Shown here: positions 48,312-57,987 of the stretch, piece by piece
How positions within the stretch are numbered: position 1 is the stretch's first letter
Layout: the number at the start of each line of letters is the position of its first letter
NCBI RefSeq assembly: GCF_002258215.1
Contig: NZ_NEFY01000007.1
Location: 124,001-188,000, forward strand
Length of the DNA stretch: 64,000 bases
Direction: 5' to 3'
Origin: Marinobacter vinifirmus
Lineage (GTDB): Bacteria > Pseudomonadota > Gammaproteobacteria > Pseudomonadales > Oleiphilaceae
Program-made: the position numbers and the translations under genes
Notes under the pieces: model-generated
Databases searched by the model: none
The model's input: only the letters and a program-made list of their open reading frames with translations
Told to the model about the DNA's origin: nothing

Positions 48312-50609
48312 TCAGGCCTGTTTGCTTTGGGCGCCAGTTTGCCAGACTTTCACTTCCACTGCCTGCCCGTTCAGTACCGATGTGCCGGAAACCGGGTCGG
48401 TTTCGGTGTCGTCCAGGATATCGTTGATGCTGGCACCGGCGTGGGCGCTGGCAACCGACTGCCCGGTGCCGGGCCGGCTATGGCCCCAGCCGTGGGGAAT
48501 CGACACCACTCCGGGCATGATATCTTCCGATACCTCCAGCGGCAGCACCACGGCCCTGCCGTCTTTCTGTACCTGTACCTGCGCGCCGTCTTCGAGCTTG
48601 CGGTTTTGGGCATCTTCCGGGTGCATGATCACCGTACAGCGGCTTTTGCCTTTCACCAGTCGCTGGCTGTTGTGCATCCAGGAGTTGTTGCTGCGTACAT
48701 GGCGACGGCCGATAAGCTGCAGGCTGGTGCTGGCTTCAGGCTGGTCCAGCAGGGCCTGAAGGCGCTCCACATCCGCCAGGTAGCGGCGCGGCGCCAGGTT
48801 GATCTTGCCATCCCGGGTAAACAGCCGCTGGGGCAGGGTAGGCTGCAACGGGCCAAGGTCCACCCCGCTGGGTGATTTCTTCAGGGCGGACAGTGATAGC
48901 CCCTTGGGCATGTGCTGCCACTGCGGGTTCAGCGGGCTGAGCCGCGCCAGGCCTTTGAGGGGGTGGCGTTCCGGAAGAATGCCGAGCACCTTGTCCAGCA
49001 CCGGCTTGATCACACCGCCCACCCGGCCCGGGTTGGCGCCGTAGGGGCCGGTGCGCAGCAGCACATCCAGGATCGGGTCTGGCCCCAGCTTCTTGAAAGC
49101 CTGCCAGCCCAGTTCCGCCTGCAATGGCAACTTCCCGCCCTTGCGCTGCCGTTCAAGGCGGTGGGCCAGTTCCAGGTTGATCTGCCAGTCGTGACGGCTG
49201 TCCTGTGCCGGTTCGAACAGGGCTTCGCTGTACTTGGCCTGGTTGCGTACCGCCATCATGCTGAAAATCAGGTCGTAGTGGCTGCGCTCCAGCGCCGCTG
49301 TGGGCGGCAGAATCACATCAGCGTGGCGGGTGGTTTCATTCAGGTAGTAATCCACCGACACCATGAAATCCAGCCCGGCCAGGGCTTCATCCAGGCGCTG
49401 ACCATTGGGGTTCGACAGCACCGGATTGCCGGCCACGGTTACAAAGGCGCGAATTTGCCCCTCGCCCGGGGTCAGGATTTCATCGGCCATGGTGCTGGAC
49501 GGGTATTCACCGCCAAATTCCGGCAACTTGCGCACCCGGCTGTAACGGTTGCCGAAGTGGCCGGCCTGGCCCACCAGTGCGCCCAGCGCTACCAGATCCA
49601 CCGCAGGCTGGGTGAACATCACCCCGCCCGGGGCATCCAGCTTGCCGGTCAGGATATTCAGGCAGTAAGCCAGCCAGGTAGTGGTGCCACCAAAGGCCTG
49701 GGTGCTGGTGCCCATTCGGGTGTGCAGGGCTGCCCTTGGCGTGGTGGCAAGCTGCCGTGCCAGGCCGCGAATGGTGTCGGGGTTGATGCCGGTATGGCTT
49801 GCTACGGCTTCCGGCGTAAAGCTCAGGACAGCCAGCTGCAGCAGGTCCTGGTCTTTTACCAGCCCGGTAGCCGCGCCGGTACTGACCAGGTTCTCCGCAA
49901 ACAGCGTGTGCACCATGGCCATCAGCAGCAGGGCATCGGTGCCCGGGCGGATAAAATGGAAATCATCGGCAATGCGGGCGGTTTCCGTGCGGCGAGGGTC
50001 GATGACGACCAGCTTGCCGCCACGTTTCTTGAGCTCCTTCACCCGGCCCCGGAAATCCGGCACCGTCATCAGGCTGCCGTTGGAGGCCATGGGGTTGCCA
50101 CCGATGCAGATAAACAGGTCGGTGCGGTCGATGTCCGGAATGGGGAACAGCACCTGGTGCCCGAATATCTCCAGGCTGGCCAGCATATGGGGCAGCTGGT
50201 CGTTCGAGGTGGCTGAAAAGCGGTTCTGGGTGCCTATGGCCCGCAGCAGCGGCGTAATGGTCATGGCGGCGCCGTGGTTGTGCACATTGGGGTTACCCAG
50301 ATACACCCCGATACTGTTCCGGCCGTGGGCCTTGCGCACCTCATGCAGCCGCCGGGCGACCAGGTCGAAGGCCTCGTCCCAGCTCATTTCTTCCCAGCCG
50401 GTGGCGGTTTTGCGAACCGGCCGGCGCAGCCGTTCCGGGTCTTCATGCAGGTCCTGCAGCGCCACCGCCTTCGGGCAGATATGGCCCCGGCTGAGCGGGT
50501 CGTTGTCGTCGCCTTTGATAGCGGCAACCTTGCCGTTCTGAACCTCGATAGCCACGCCACACATGGCTTCGCAAAGGTGGCAGGTGCGGTAGTGGGTGCC
50601 GTTGTGCAT
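48312..50609 (-). CDS. Molybdopterin-dependent oxidoreductase (formate dehydrogenase/nitrate reductase-like)
   Basis: A 765-residue molybdopterin protein of the DMSO reductase superfamily. The N-terminal 4Fe-4S site is Cys10-x2-Cys13-x3-Cys17 and Cys45 (TCHLCEAMCG, GHICPKA). Molybdopterin-binding segments follow (GGNPMASNG, VIDPRRTETARIADDFHFIRPGTDA in two pieces, MGTSTQAFGGTT) and a C-terminal dinucleotide-binding domain near residue 620. There is no twin-arginine signal, so it is cytoplasmic. No ferredoxin, NADH or cytochrome partner gene is adjacent. The substrate cannot be told from the sequence alone. Confidence 0.85.
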   Translation of the reverse strand: MHNGTHYRTCHLCEAMCGVAIEVQNGKVAAIKGDDNDPLSRGHICPKAVALQDLHEDPERLRRPVRKTATGWEEMSWDEAFDLVARRLHEVRKAHGRNSIGVYLGNPNVHNHGAAMTITPLLRAIGTQNRFSATSNDQLPHMLASLEIFGHQVLFPIPDIDRTDLFICIGGNPMASNGSLMTVPDFRGRVKELKKRGGKLVVIDPRRTETARIADDFHFIRPGTDALLLMAMVHTLFAENLVSTGAATGLVKDQDLLQLAVLSFTPEAVASHTGINPDTIRGLARQLATTPRAALHTRMGTSTQAFGGTTTWLAYCLNILTGKLDAPGGVMFTQPAVDLVALGALVGQAGHFGNRYSRVRKLPEFGGEYPSSTMADEILTPGEGQIRAFVTVAGNPVLSNPNGQRLDEALAGLDFMVSVDYYLNETTRHADVILPPTAALERSHYDLIFSMMAVRNQAKYSEALFEPAQDSRHDWQINLELAHRLERQRKGGKLPLQAELGWQAFKKLGPDPILDVLLRTGPYGANPGRVGGVIKPVLDKVLGILPERHPLKGLARLSPLNPQWQHMPKGLSLSALKKSPSGVDLGPLQPTLPQRLFTRDGKINLAPRRYLADVERLQALLDQPEASTSLQLIGRRHVRSNNSWMHNSQRLVKGKSRCTVIMHPEDAQNRKLEDGAQVQVQKDGRAVVLPLEVSEDIMPGVVSIPHGWGHSRPGTGQSVASAHAGASINDILDDTETDPVSGTSVLNGQAVEVKVWQTGAQSKQA

Positions 50610-50714
50610 AAGGATTCTCCGGAACTCTTGTTTTTAGGTTTCAAATTGAAACCAGATTATCAGGAAACGAACCGCGATGGGAAAAGGGTTTTTGTAAATG
50701 TGACCCGATAAGCC

Positions 50715-50745
50715 CGACAAAAAAGGCCAGCCCGAAGGCTGGCCT
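50715..50745 (-). terminator. Terminator after the Ig-like lipoprotein gene
   Basis: Stem AGGCCAGCC / GGCTGGCCT with a TTCG tetraloop on the minus strand, followed by TTTTTTGTC. It lies 27 bases past the lipoprotein stop. Confidence 0.85.
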
Positions 50746-50772
50746 GAGGAGGGTCCGTATTACCTGGTTAAC

Positions 50773-53700
50773 TTACTGAGCAGTTTGCTGCTCGTATTGG
50801 GCCGGCAGGTCTTTTACCGGGTTGGAGATGAAGTTTAGGTAGACGCCGTTTTCGGGAATGAACAGCGGGATTTCAATGTCGCCAGCCGGCACAGATTCAG
50901 TTGTTGAGTCACAGAAATCCAGTACGTTAAGGAAGTCCAAGGCGCAGGCGAATTCACGAAGCGACTCTTCCGGATCTTTCAGGAAGTTGAGGAAATCGGA
51001 AATAACAGGCGCGTCGACCGTGACGCTGACGGTTATGTCTGCAGGTATTCGAGGGGCGACGTTACGTTGCTCAATCTGCATCCTGCCATCATCGAAGAAC
51101 ACAATGTCGCCCTCAAGATCCAGAGTGAACGGATAGCTATAAAGGTTGTGCTGAAGGAGGCCCTCGATCGGCAGGTGCAGGTTGGGAGCATCCAAAGTTA
51201 ATGCTGCCTCGGTCTTGAAGGTGGGTTGTCCATTTTCTCCCTCGATGATCATGCCTTCGACCAAGCCGAGTGGGTTGTCATCAGCTCTATCCTCAGGCGC
51301 TGCATAGGTCATCCTGAGAATTTGTGGCCCGGTGGCCTGCTCTCCAAGCGGAGTCAGATAAACACTGGCAGATGTGGTTGCCAGCATGGTGGGATACAGA
51401 AGTACCCTGATGCCTTCTTTTCCTGTCTCTTCGTCAATGGCAGGGCCGATTACTTCGGTATTCAAGCCATAAGTCTGATAAATGAACTTATTCATCGGAC
51501 AGTCATCACCGTTAGCATCACAGCCAATGCGGGCAGGAATGATGCCGCTGTCGCCGCCAAGCAGTCTTGCGTCGTCTCTCAGGGCTAACTTAGCAGCGTT
51601 TGCGGAGGGCATATACTCGCCATTTTCACCCGGGGCGCCATGGTTAAATGGCTCCAGACAGCTAAGACCTTCCGGGTCATCACAGTCAATTTCATAGTTG
51701 GAGTTGGTGTCGCGAACCGGAAGATTTCGTAGTGGTGTGAATACAGTACTTACAGCATCTGTTCCACGGAAGTAAATGGCCATGTCTGGACCACCTACAT
51801 CCTCAGGATCTACCAGCAGATCGGTTTGTAGGGCCAGGCCATTATCACCTTCCGCACAGATTACACCGTCGCTGCAGGAACCATCCTGTTGAGATTTCAT
51901 GGTGTAACGGTAGAAAACTCCATCTTCCTTTGACCAAGGCTGGTCCGGGTAGAAACGGATGCGCTGGTTGTTCTTTTCCAGGCGGCCAGCCACGATTTCG
52001 CCCTCACCAACGGGGGTGTCAGACCCAGTCACCTTTTCAACGACGAAGGTTTGATCGTTGATCGAGTCGAGGTTCATGGACTGCGAGAACACAACCACGA
52101 TGGGCCGATCCTCAGGCAGTGTGGTTATAGGTAGTTGCTGTCCTCTCGGGCCACCGGGGGCTGCATCCAGACACTGGCCATGGGTAGGTGGATTAGCATT
52201 AAGGTCTACGCCAGTGGTTACGCAAGGGAAGCCAGGATAGGTCGTCAGCGCAATAGGGGAGCGGGAATTAACGTTATCAGAATTCTCCCCCAGATCTTCC
52301 ATCGTAAACGAGCGGGTCAACGAGACAGGGTTGCCAGCAAGGTCGGTTACACCATTTACGCTGATATCGTATGTGGTGCCGTGTTTCAGGCCACCTGCGG
52401 GGTTCAGTGCGAGAGCTGTGCCATCTAGGTCGAAGGCAAAATCAACGGCGGCACTTGTGTCTGCAGAAGTAGCCGTCAAAGAGACGTTATTTTCAATAGA
52501 AGCCGGATCCAGCGGCTCATCAAAGAACAAAATCACCGGGTCACCCGGCCGCTGCATGGACTGGCGGGTGGCCGGAATGGCGTCCGAGTCACCTGGCATC
52601 CAGCTGACTAGTGATGGGCCGGTATTGTCCAGTTCGTTGTCCAAATAGTCCTGATAGGCATCCAGCGGAGAGTTCTCGTCAACCGGAGCTTGCAGGTGGA
52701 AGGCGATGGTGGAGTCGGTGTACTCCTGGCCCAGCAGGTTCGGTTCTACCATGCCAATCGCGTCGATGGTTAGAACGCCATCCTTGACCAGTGCAATACC
52801 GCGGAGCTCAACGCCCATCAGGTCCTGGGACAGTGCAGCATTTGGCTGTGCTTCCTGGGTGTTCATGGAGACATCCATGTACAGGGTGACCAGGCTGGGG
52901 GCATCGACGCTGTCGGTGTAGGGGTTAGGGCTCAGATAGCCGCTGGCGTCAGACAGCATGGTGACTTTGATTTCACCCGTGGTCTGCAATGGGCCTACCG
53001 GCTGTCCTTCACGGGTGGCTACTGTTACCGGCACCTTTCCGCCCACCAGTACGTCCAGGCTGGTACTGGTAAGTACGCTACCCTTGGGAATGCGTAGCGG
53101 GATCGCCTCATCTGAGTTGAATGCTGGGGCATAGCCCAGTTCAGCAAAGAGGGCTCCGGTTTGTTGGGATGGGCCTGCAACACCTTGCAGCACCGAGTTC
53201 AGGGTTACACCGTTGATAATCTGGTCGTTCAGGATGCTGCGTGTGGCGTCACTTTCTGTAGCACCCTGTGCCAGACCGGAATCCACGGTAATCTGCTGAA
53301 CCACTACTGTGGGGCTGGTATCTCTGGGCGTAAATGCATATTCCTCACTGAAGCGTTTGCCGTTCAGGCTGGGGAGGTTGTTGAGCTTCAGTGTGTAGGT
53401 TTCACCCGAAGTTAGGATGTCTTCCTTCGTGCCACACATCAGTGGGTCGTCGGTTAGACACGGATCAACTGTGATCCGGTTACCCTTGACCAGAACGGTT
53501 GCGGGTACCGCTTCGCCATTCCTGTCCAGTAGTGAAATGCTGCCGCCCATCTGTTCCCACTCGGGATGGACCGGTTGGGTCATGGCCAGCCGGAAAGTGG
53601 AGAAGTTCATGGCCTGGAAAGCGCTGCCATTGGCAGGAACCTGCCAGGCTACGCCGAACTTATTCGATGTGGCTCCCAGCTCTGCTACCTGACTGAACGC

Positions 53701-54126
53701 CGCGCGGGTGTAAAATTGGACACCGTCTGCACCTACAGCATTGGGCGTGGCAATGGTGCGGCCGCCTTCAGCAGTCAAAGGCTCGGTAAAGGTGACTGTG
53801 TAGCCGCTACCGGGTTTTAGTGCGGTCTTCGGTTCGAGTTTTACGCTTTTACCGCCGTCGACCATTTTTACATTGAAATCGACAGTTGCACCGTCTGCTT
53901 CCACTGAAATCTTCTCGGCGAGCGTGGCCTCATCATCCACCACGGCATGGGAGAAGCGCAGTACGATATCCGCTTTCGGGCTGACATCATTCTGGCCGTC
54001 CATCGGGAAGGAATACACCATCGCGCCCGGCGTGGTTTTTTCTTTTATGGTCTGGGTGTCACTGTCGCCGCCACAGGCTGCCAGTAGCATGGCGGGAATC
54101 AGTGCCAGGATCTTGAATTGTTTCAT
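50773..54126 (-). CDS. Very large Ig-like-domain lipoprotein
   Basis: A 1117-residue lipoprotein (MKQFKILALIPAMLLAAC, lipid Cys18). Beta-rich modules include SbsA/Big_5-type Ig domains. The first is at about 35-140 (PMDGQNDVSPKADIVLRFSHA, GSGYTVTFTEPL). A second is at about 510-620 (RPGDPVILFFDEPLDPASI, then LKHGTTYDISVNGVTDLAGN). A possible third lies at about 660-750 (DRPIVVVFSQSMNLDSI). The C-terminal 250 residues have repeated LNLPIEGLLQHN- and PAPVISDFLNF-like segments. It starts 14 bases after a tiny outer-membrane-like gene. It recalls Marinobacter outer-membrane/lipoprotein pairs such as AupA-AupB for alkane uptake, but that link is tentative. Confidence 0.75.
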   Translation of the reverse strand: MKQFKILALIPAMLLAACGGDSDTQTIKEKTTPGAMVYSFPMDGQNDVSPKADIVLRFSHAVVDDEATLAEKISVEADGATVDFNVKMVDGGKSVKLEPKTALKPGSGYTVTFTEPLTAEGGRTIATPNAVGADGVQFYTRAAFSQVAELGATSNKFGVAWQVPANGSAFQAMNFSTFRLAMTQPVHPEWEQMGGSISLLDRNGEAVPATVLVKGNRITVDPCLTDDPLMCGTKEDILTSGETYTLKLNNLPSLNGKRFSEEYAFTPRDTSPTVVVQQITVDSGLAQGATESDATRSILNDQIINGVTLNSVLQGVAGPSQQTGALFAELGYAPAFNSDEAIPLRIPKGSVLTSTSLDVLVGGKVPVTVATREGQPVGPLQTTGEIKVTMLSDASGYLSPNPYTDSVDAPSLVTLYMDVSMNTQEAQPNAALSQDLMGVELRGIALVKDGVLTIDAIGMVEPNLLGQEYTDSTIAFHLQAPVDENSPLDAYQDYLDNELDNTGPSLVSWMPGDSDAIPATRQSMQRPGDPVILFFDEPLDPASIENNVSLTATSADTSAAVDFAFDLDGTALALNPAGGLKHGTTYDISVNGVTDLAGNPVSLTRSFTMEDLGENSDNVNSRSPIALTTYPGFPCVTTGVDLNANPPTHGQCLDAAPGGPRGQQLPITTLPEDRPIVVVFSQSMNLDSINDQTFVVEKVTGSDTPVGEGEIVAGRLEKNNQRIRFYPDQPWSKEDGVFYRYTMKSQQDGSCSDGVICAEGDNGLALQTDLLVDPEDVGGPDMAIYFRGTDAVSTVFTPLRNLPVRDTNSNYEIDCDDPEGLSCLEPFNHGAPGENGEYMPSANAAKLALRDDARLLGGDSGIIPARIGCDANGDDCPMNKFIYQTYGLNTEVIGPAIDEETGKEGIRVLLYPTMLATTSASVYLTPLGEQATGPQILRMTYAAPEDRADDNPLGLVEGMIIEGENGQPTFKTEAALTLDAPNLHLPIEGLLQHNLYSYPFTLDLEGDIVFFDDGRMQIEQRNVAPRIPADITVSVTVDAPVISDFLNFLKDPEESLREFACALDFLNVLDFCDSTTESVPAGDIEIPLFIPENGVYLNFISNPVKDLPAQYEQQTAQ

Positions 54127-54139
54127 GGCCTGCTTCTCC

Positions 54140-54469
54140 TCAGAACTTCAGGGTGATGGAGCCGCTGACTACGTGCACATCGCCGTTGGCATTGGGGTTG
54201 GCTGAACGCAGCTCCTGCTCGGCGTGCAGTATGCCGGTAGTCAGCTCACCCCGGGTGTCCTTGGTGAGAGACGCGGGGTTGTAGTAGGTGGCGGATACCT
54301 GGTCGTTGAACATGGACAGCGACTGGGCGGTTGCCACATCTATGGGCATTACGCCGTAAGTGGTGCCCAGGTTGCCCATGCTCGCCGAGGCGTTCATGGT
54401 AAGGCTGGCGGAAACTGCTGCAACTGCTAGGGACACTGCCCGTACGGAAAATCGGGGAGAGGGGACCAT
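54140..54469 (-). CDS. FadL/AupA-like outer-membrane protein, probably internally deleted
   Basis: A 109-residue exported protein. The signal peptide ends at about residue 30 (SASLTMNASA-SMGNLG). The mature start resembles the FadL plug (MFNDQVSATYYNPASLTKDT, with the NPA motif) and first strand (GELTTGILHAEQEL). After only 45 more residues it ends VSGSITLKF, a good C-terminal beta strand with terminal Phe. Barrel proteins of this type are usually 400-500 residues. I infer an in-frame deletion of the barrel. A genuine small protein is the alternative. GGAG lies before the ATG and the gene precedes the 1117-residue lipoprotein in one operon. Confidence 0.65.
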   Translation of the reverse strand: MVPSPRFSVRAVSLAVAAVSASLTMNASASMGNLGTTYGVMPIDVATAQSLSMFNDQVSATYYNPASLTKDTRGELTTGILHAEQELRSANPNANGDVHVVSGSITLKF

Positions 54470-54790
54470 TGATACACTCCGTTCGCTCGTTATTGTTGTA
54501 TTCAAACCTGACACCCTGCGCCATCGCGGACCTCGGGTTTGGCTACATTGGTTCAGTGGCAAGTGTATTGGGCTTGTCCGATGAGGACTTTGGCATTTTT
54601 GACACAGGTCAGTGTCGGTAAAACCACGTAGTGCTAGCCCGTGACTTCAAGTTAGCGCTAAGCCATTGAAATAACAGGTGTCAGGTGTGATTTTTTGTAG
54701 CGTAATGTTTCTTGGGCGAGGTAAAAAGAAAAGGATAAATTGTGTTGTTTGATAAATGTGACGGGGTGTTATGTAGCGTAATAGGCGGGT

Positions 54791-54838
54791 AAAAACCTGT
54801 GCCGGGGTGCTATGTAAAGTTTCCCGACACAGGTTTTT
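54791..54838 (-). terminator. Terminator after the PEP-CTERM gene
   Basis: AAAAACCTGTG (54791-54801) and CACAGGTTTTT (54828-54838) form the outer stem, with an inner CGGG/CCCG. On the minus strand the stem runs out through a T-rich arm. The rest of the 54563-54840 gap holds two near-direct repeats of GGGGTGYTATGTA (54763 and 54804) and two copies of GTAGCGTAAT (54697 and 54773). Confidence 0.6.
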
Positions 54839-54840
54839 GG

Positions 54841-55701
54841 TTACTTCTGCAGTTTGCGGCGTGAAGCAATCAGGCCGGCAAGGCCCAGACCGAAAAGGGC
54901 CAGGGTGCCGGGTTCGGGGACGGGGATGGTTCTTGCGAGGTAATTCCATTCCTCGAAGCCAGAGCCCACCCGGTCGTACTCTGTGTAGAATACAAAGTAA
55001 TCATCGGTATCGCCTTGCAGCAGGCTGTCGAGAATGAACAAATTGAGGTCTCCCTTCCCGCTACCGCACTGCCCCGGATTGTCGCAGATACTGGCCTGCA
55101 GGATAACAGTAACGTCTCCGTTCAGAGCATTATCCAGGTTCCAGACCGGGGCATAGCCCGCCAGGAAGTTGTCCGACGCGCTGCCATCGAACTGGGTGCC
55201 GGTGTAGCCGCCATTGTTTTCTGGAATTCGAAGGCCGTCACCACCGAGGAAAATCTGGATTTCGGTCAGGTCAATCTGGTTTTTCCTTCCGCCTTCTTCA
55301 TTGGCGTCCATGGAAAACTGGTAGTAGGACAGCCCCCCGATGTCGACGGTGCCCAGATCGCCAAACAAGACGGAGTGGGTCCAGATGCCGGATTTAGTGT
55401 CAAAATTTATACCATTGTCTGGCGAATAGTCGGTATTGTAGCCGCTTTGGGTGTCGCTATTGCCTTGGGCCTGAACCCGAACAAAGGGCTTGAAAACCCC
55501 GGTTCCGGTGGAAGGCTCTGTCGGGTTCGCAGCAGCTTCGAAGATGGTGCCGTCGGCGGTAGTGCCAGACGATTGGCCGCAAGGCTCGGATGCCGTGCAG
55601 AGAATCTCGATGGTAGTAGCCTGGGCGCTGGCCATGCCAAGCGAGCCGGTCGCAGCCATACCGGCAAGCAATAGTGTTTTGGTTATCGTTGAGCGGTTCA
55701 C
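54841..55701 (-). CDS. PEP-CTERM sorting-signal protein
   Basis: A 286-residue secreted protein. It starts at GTG (55701) with GAAGGAG 7 bases upstream; the signal peptide ends SAQA-TTIEI near residue 29. The body has a cysteine pair (LCTASEPCG) and Asp/Gly/Asn-rich beta segments. The C-terminus is a textbook PEP-CTERM: VPEPGTLALFGLGLAGLIAS followed by RRKLQK. Such tails are processed by an exosortase (not in this window) and anchor proteins in exopolysaccharide-linked surfaces. A sigma-54 promoter lies 53 bases upstream, as expected for the PrsK/PrsR-controlled regulon. Confidence 0.88.
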   Translation of the reverse strand: MNRSTITKTLLLAGMAATGSLGMASAQATTIEILCTASEPCGQSSGTTADGTIFEAAANPTEPSTGTGVFKPFVRVQAQGNSDTQSGYNTDYSPDNGINFDTKSGIWTHSVLFGDLGTVDIGGLSYYQFSMDANEEGGRKNQIDLTEIQIFLGGDGLRIPENNGGYTGTQFDGSASDNFLAGYAPVWNLDNALNGDVTVILQASICDNPGQCGSGKGDLNLFILDSLLQGDTDDYFVFYTEYDRVGSGFEEWNYLARTIPVPEPGTLALFGLGLAGLIASRRKLQK

Positions 55702-55753
55702 GTGACACTCCTTCGTTGCGGTTCGCAACCTTGTCCTTTCTCGCTAGAGAGGT

Positions 55754-55769
55754 AGCAGTATGTGTGCCA
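55754..55769 (-). promoter_or_regulatory. Sigma-54 (-24/-12) promoter of the PEP-CTERM gene
   Basis: On the minus strand the sequence is TGGCACACATACTGCT. GG and GC are 12 bases apart, and it differs from TGGCAC-N5-TTGC by one base. Transcription would start near 55742, giving a leader of about 40 bases. Confidence 0.75.
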
Positions 55770-55884
55770 GCTTCGTAGTTGTTTGTATTCAGGAGTGTTT
55801 TCGGAAGTTCTGAAAGTGAGGTGTAAAGTTTTTTGACGGTGTGGTTGTGGCGGCTTCGGAAGGCAGCGGGAGAGTAGAAAGAAA

Positions 55885-55961
<77 letters not shown>

Positions 55962-56021
55962 TGAAAGCAAAACGGGCGCCATTATACCCGCGAGGGGTGG
56001 CGCCCGCTACTGTGTTGCGGA

Positions 56022-57869
<1,848 letters not shown>

Positions 57870-57987
57870 AGACACCCTGTGAACTCGCTTTTAAAAAGGA
57901 AAAAAGTTAAACAGCCATTATAGCTGTCGCTTGGTTTTGCTGCCACCAACCGGTTAGATGGTGATCAATTGCGATAGTTTCAAGTTT

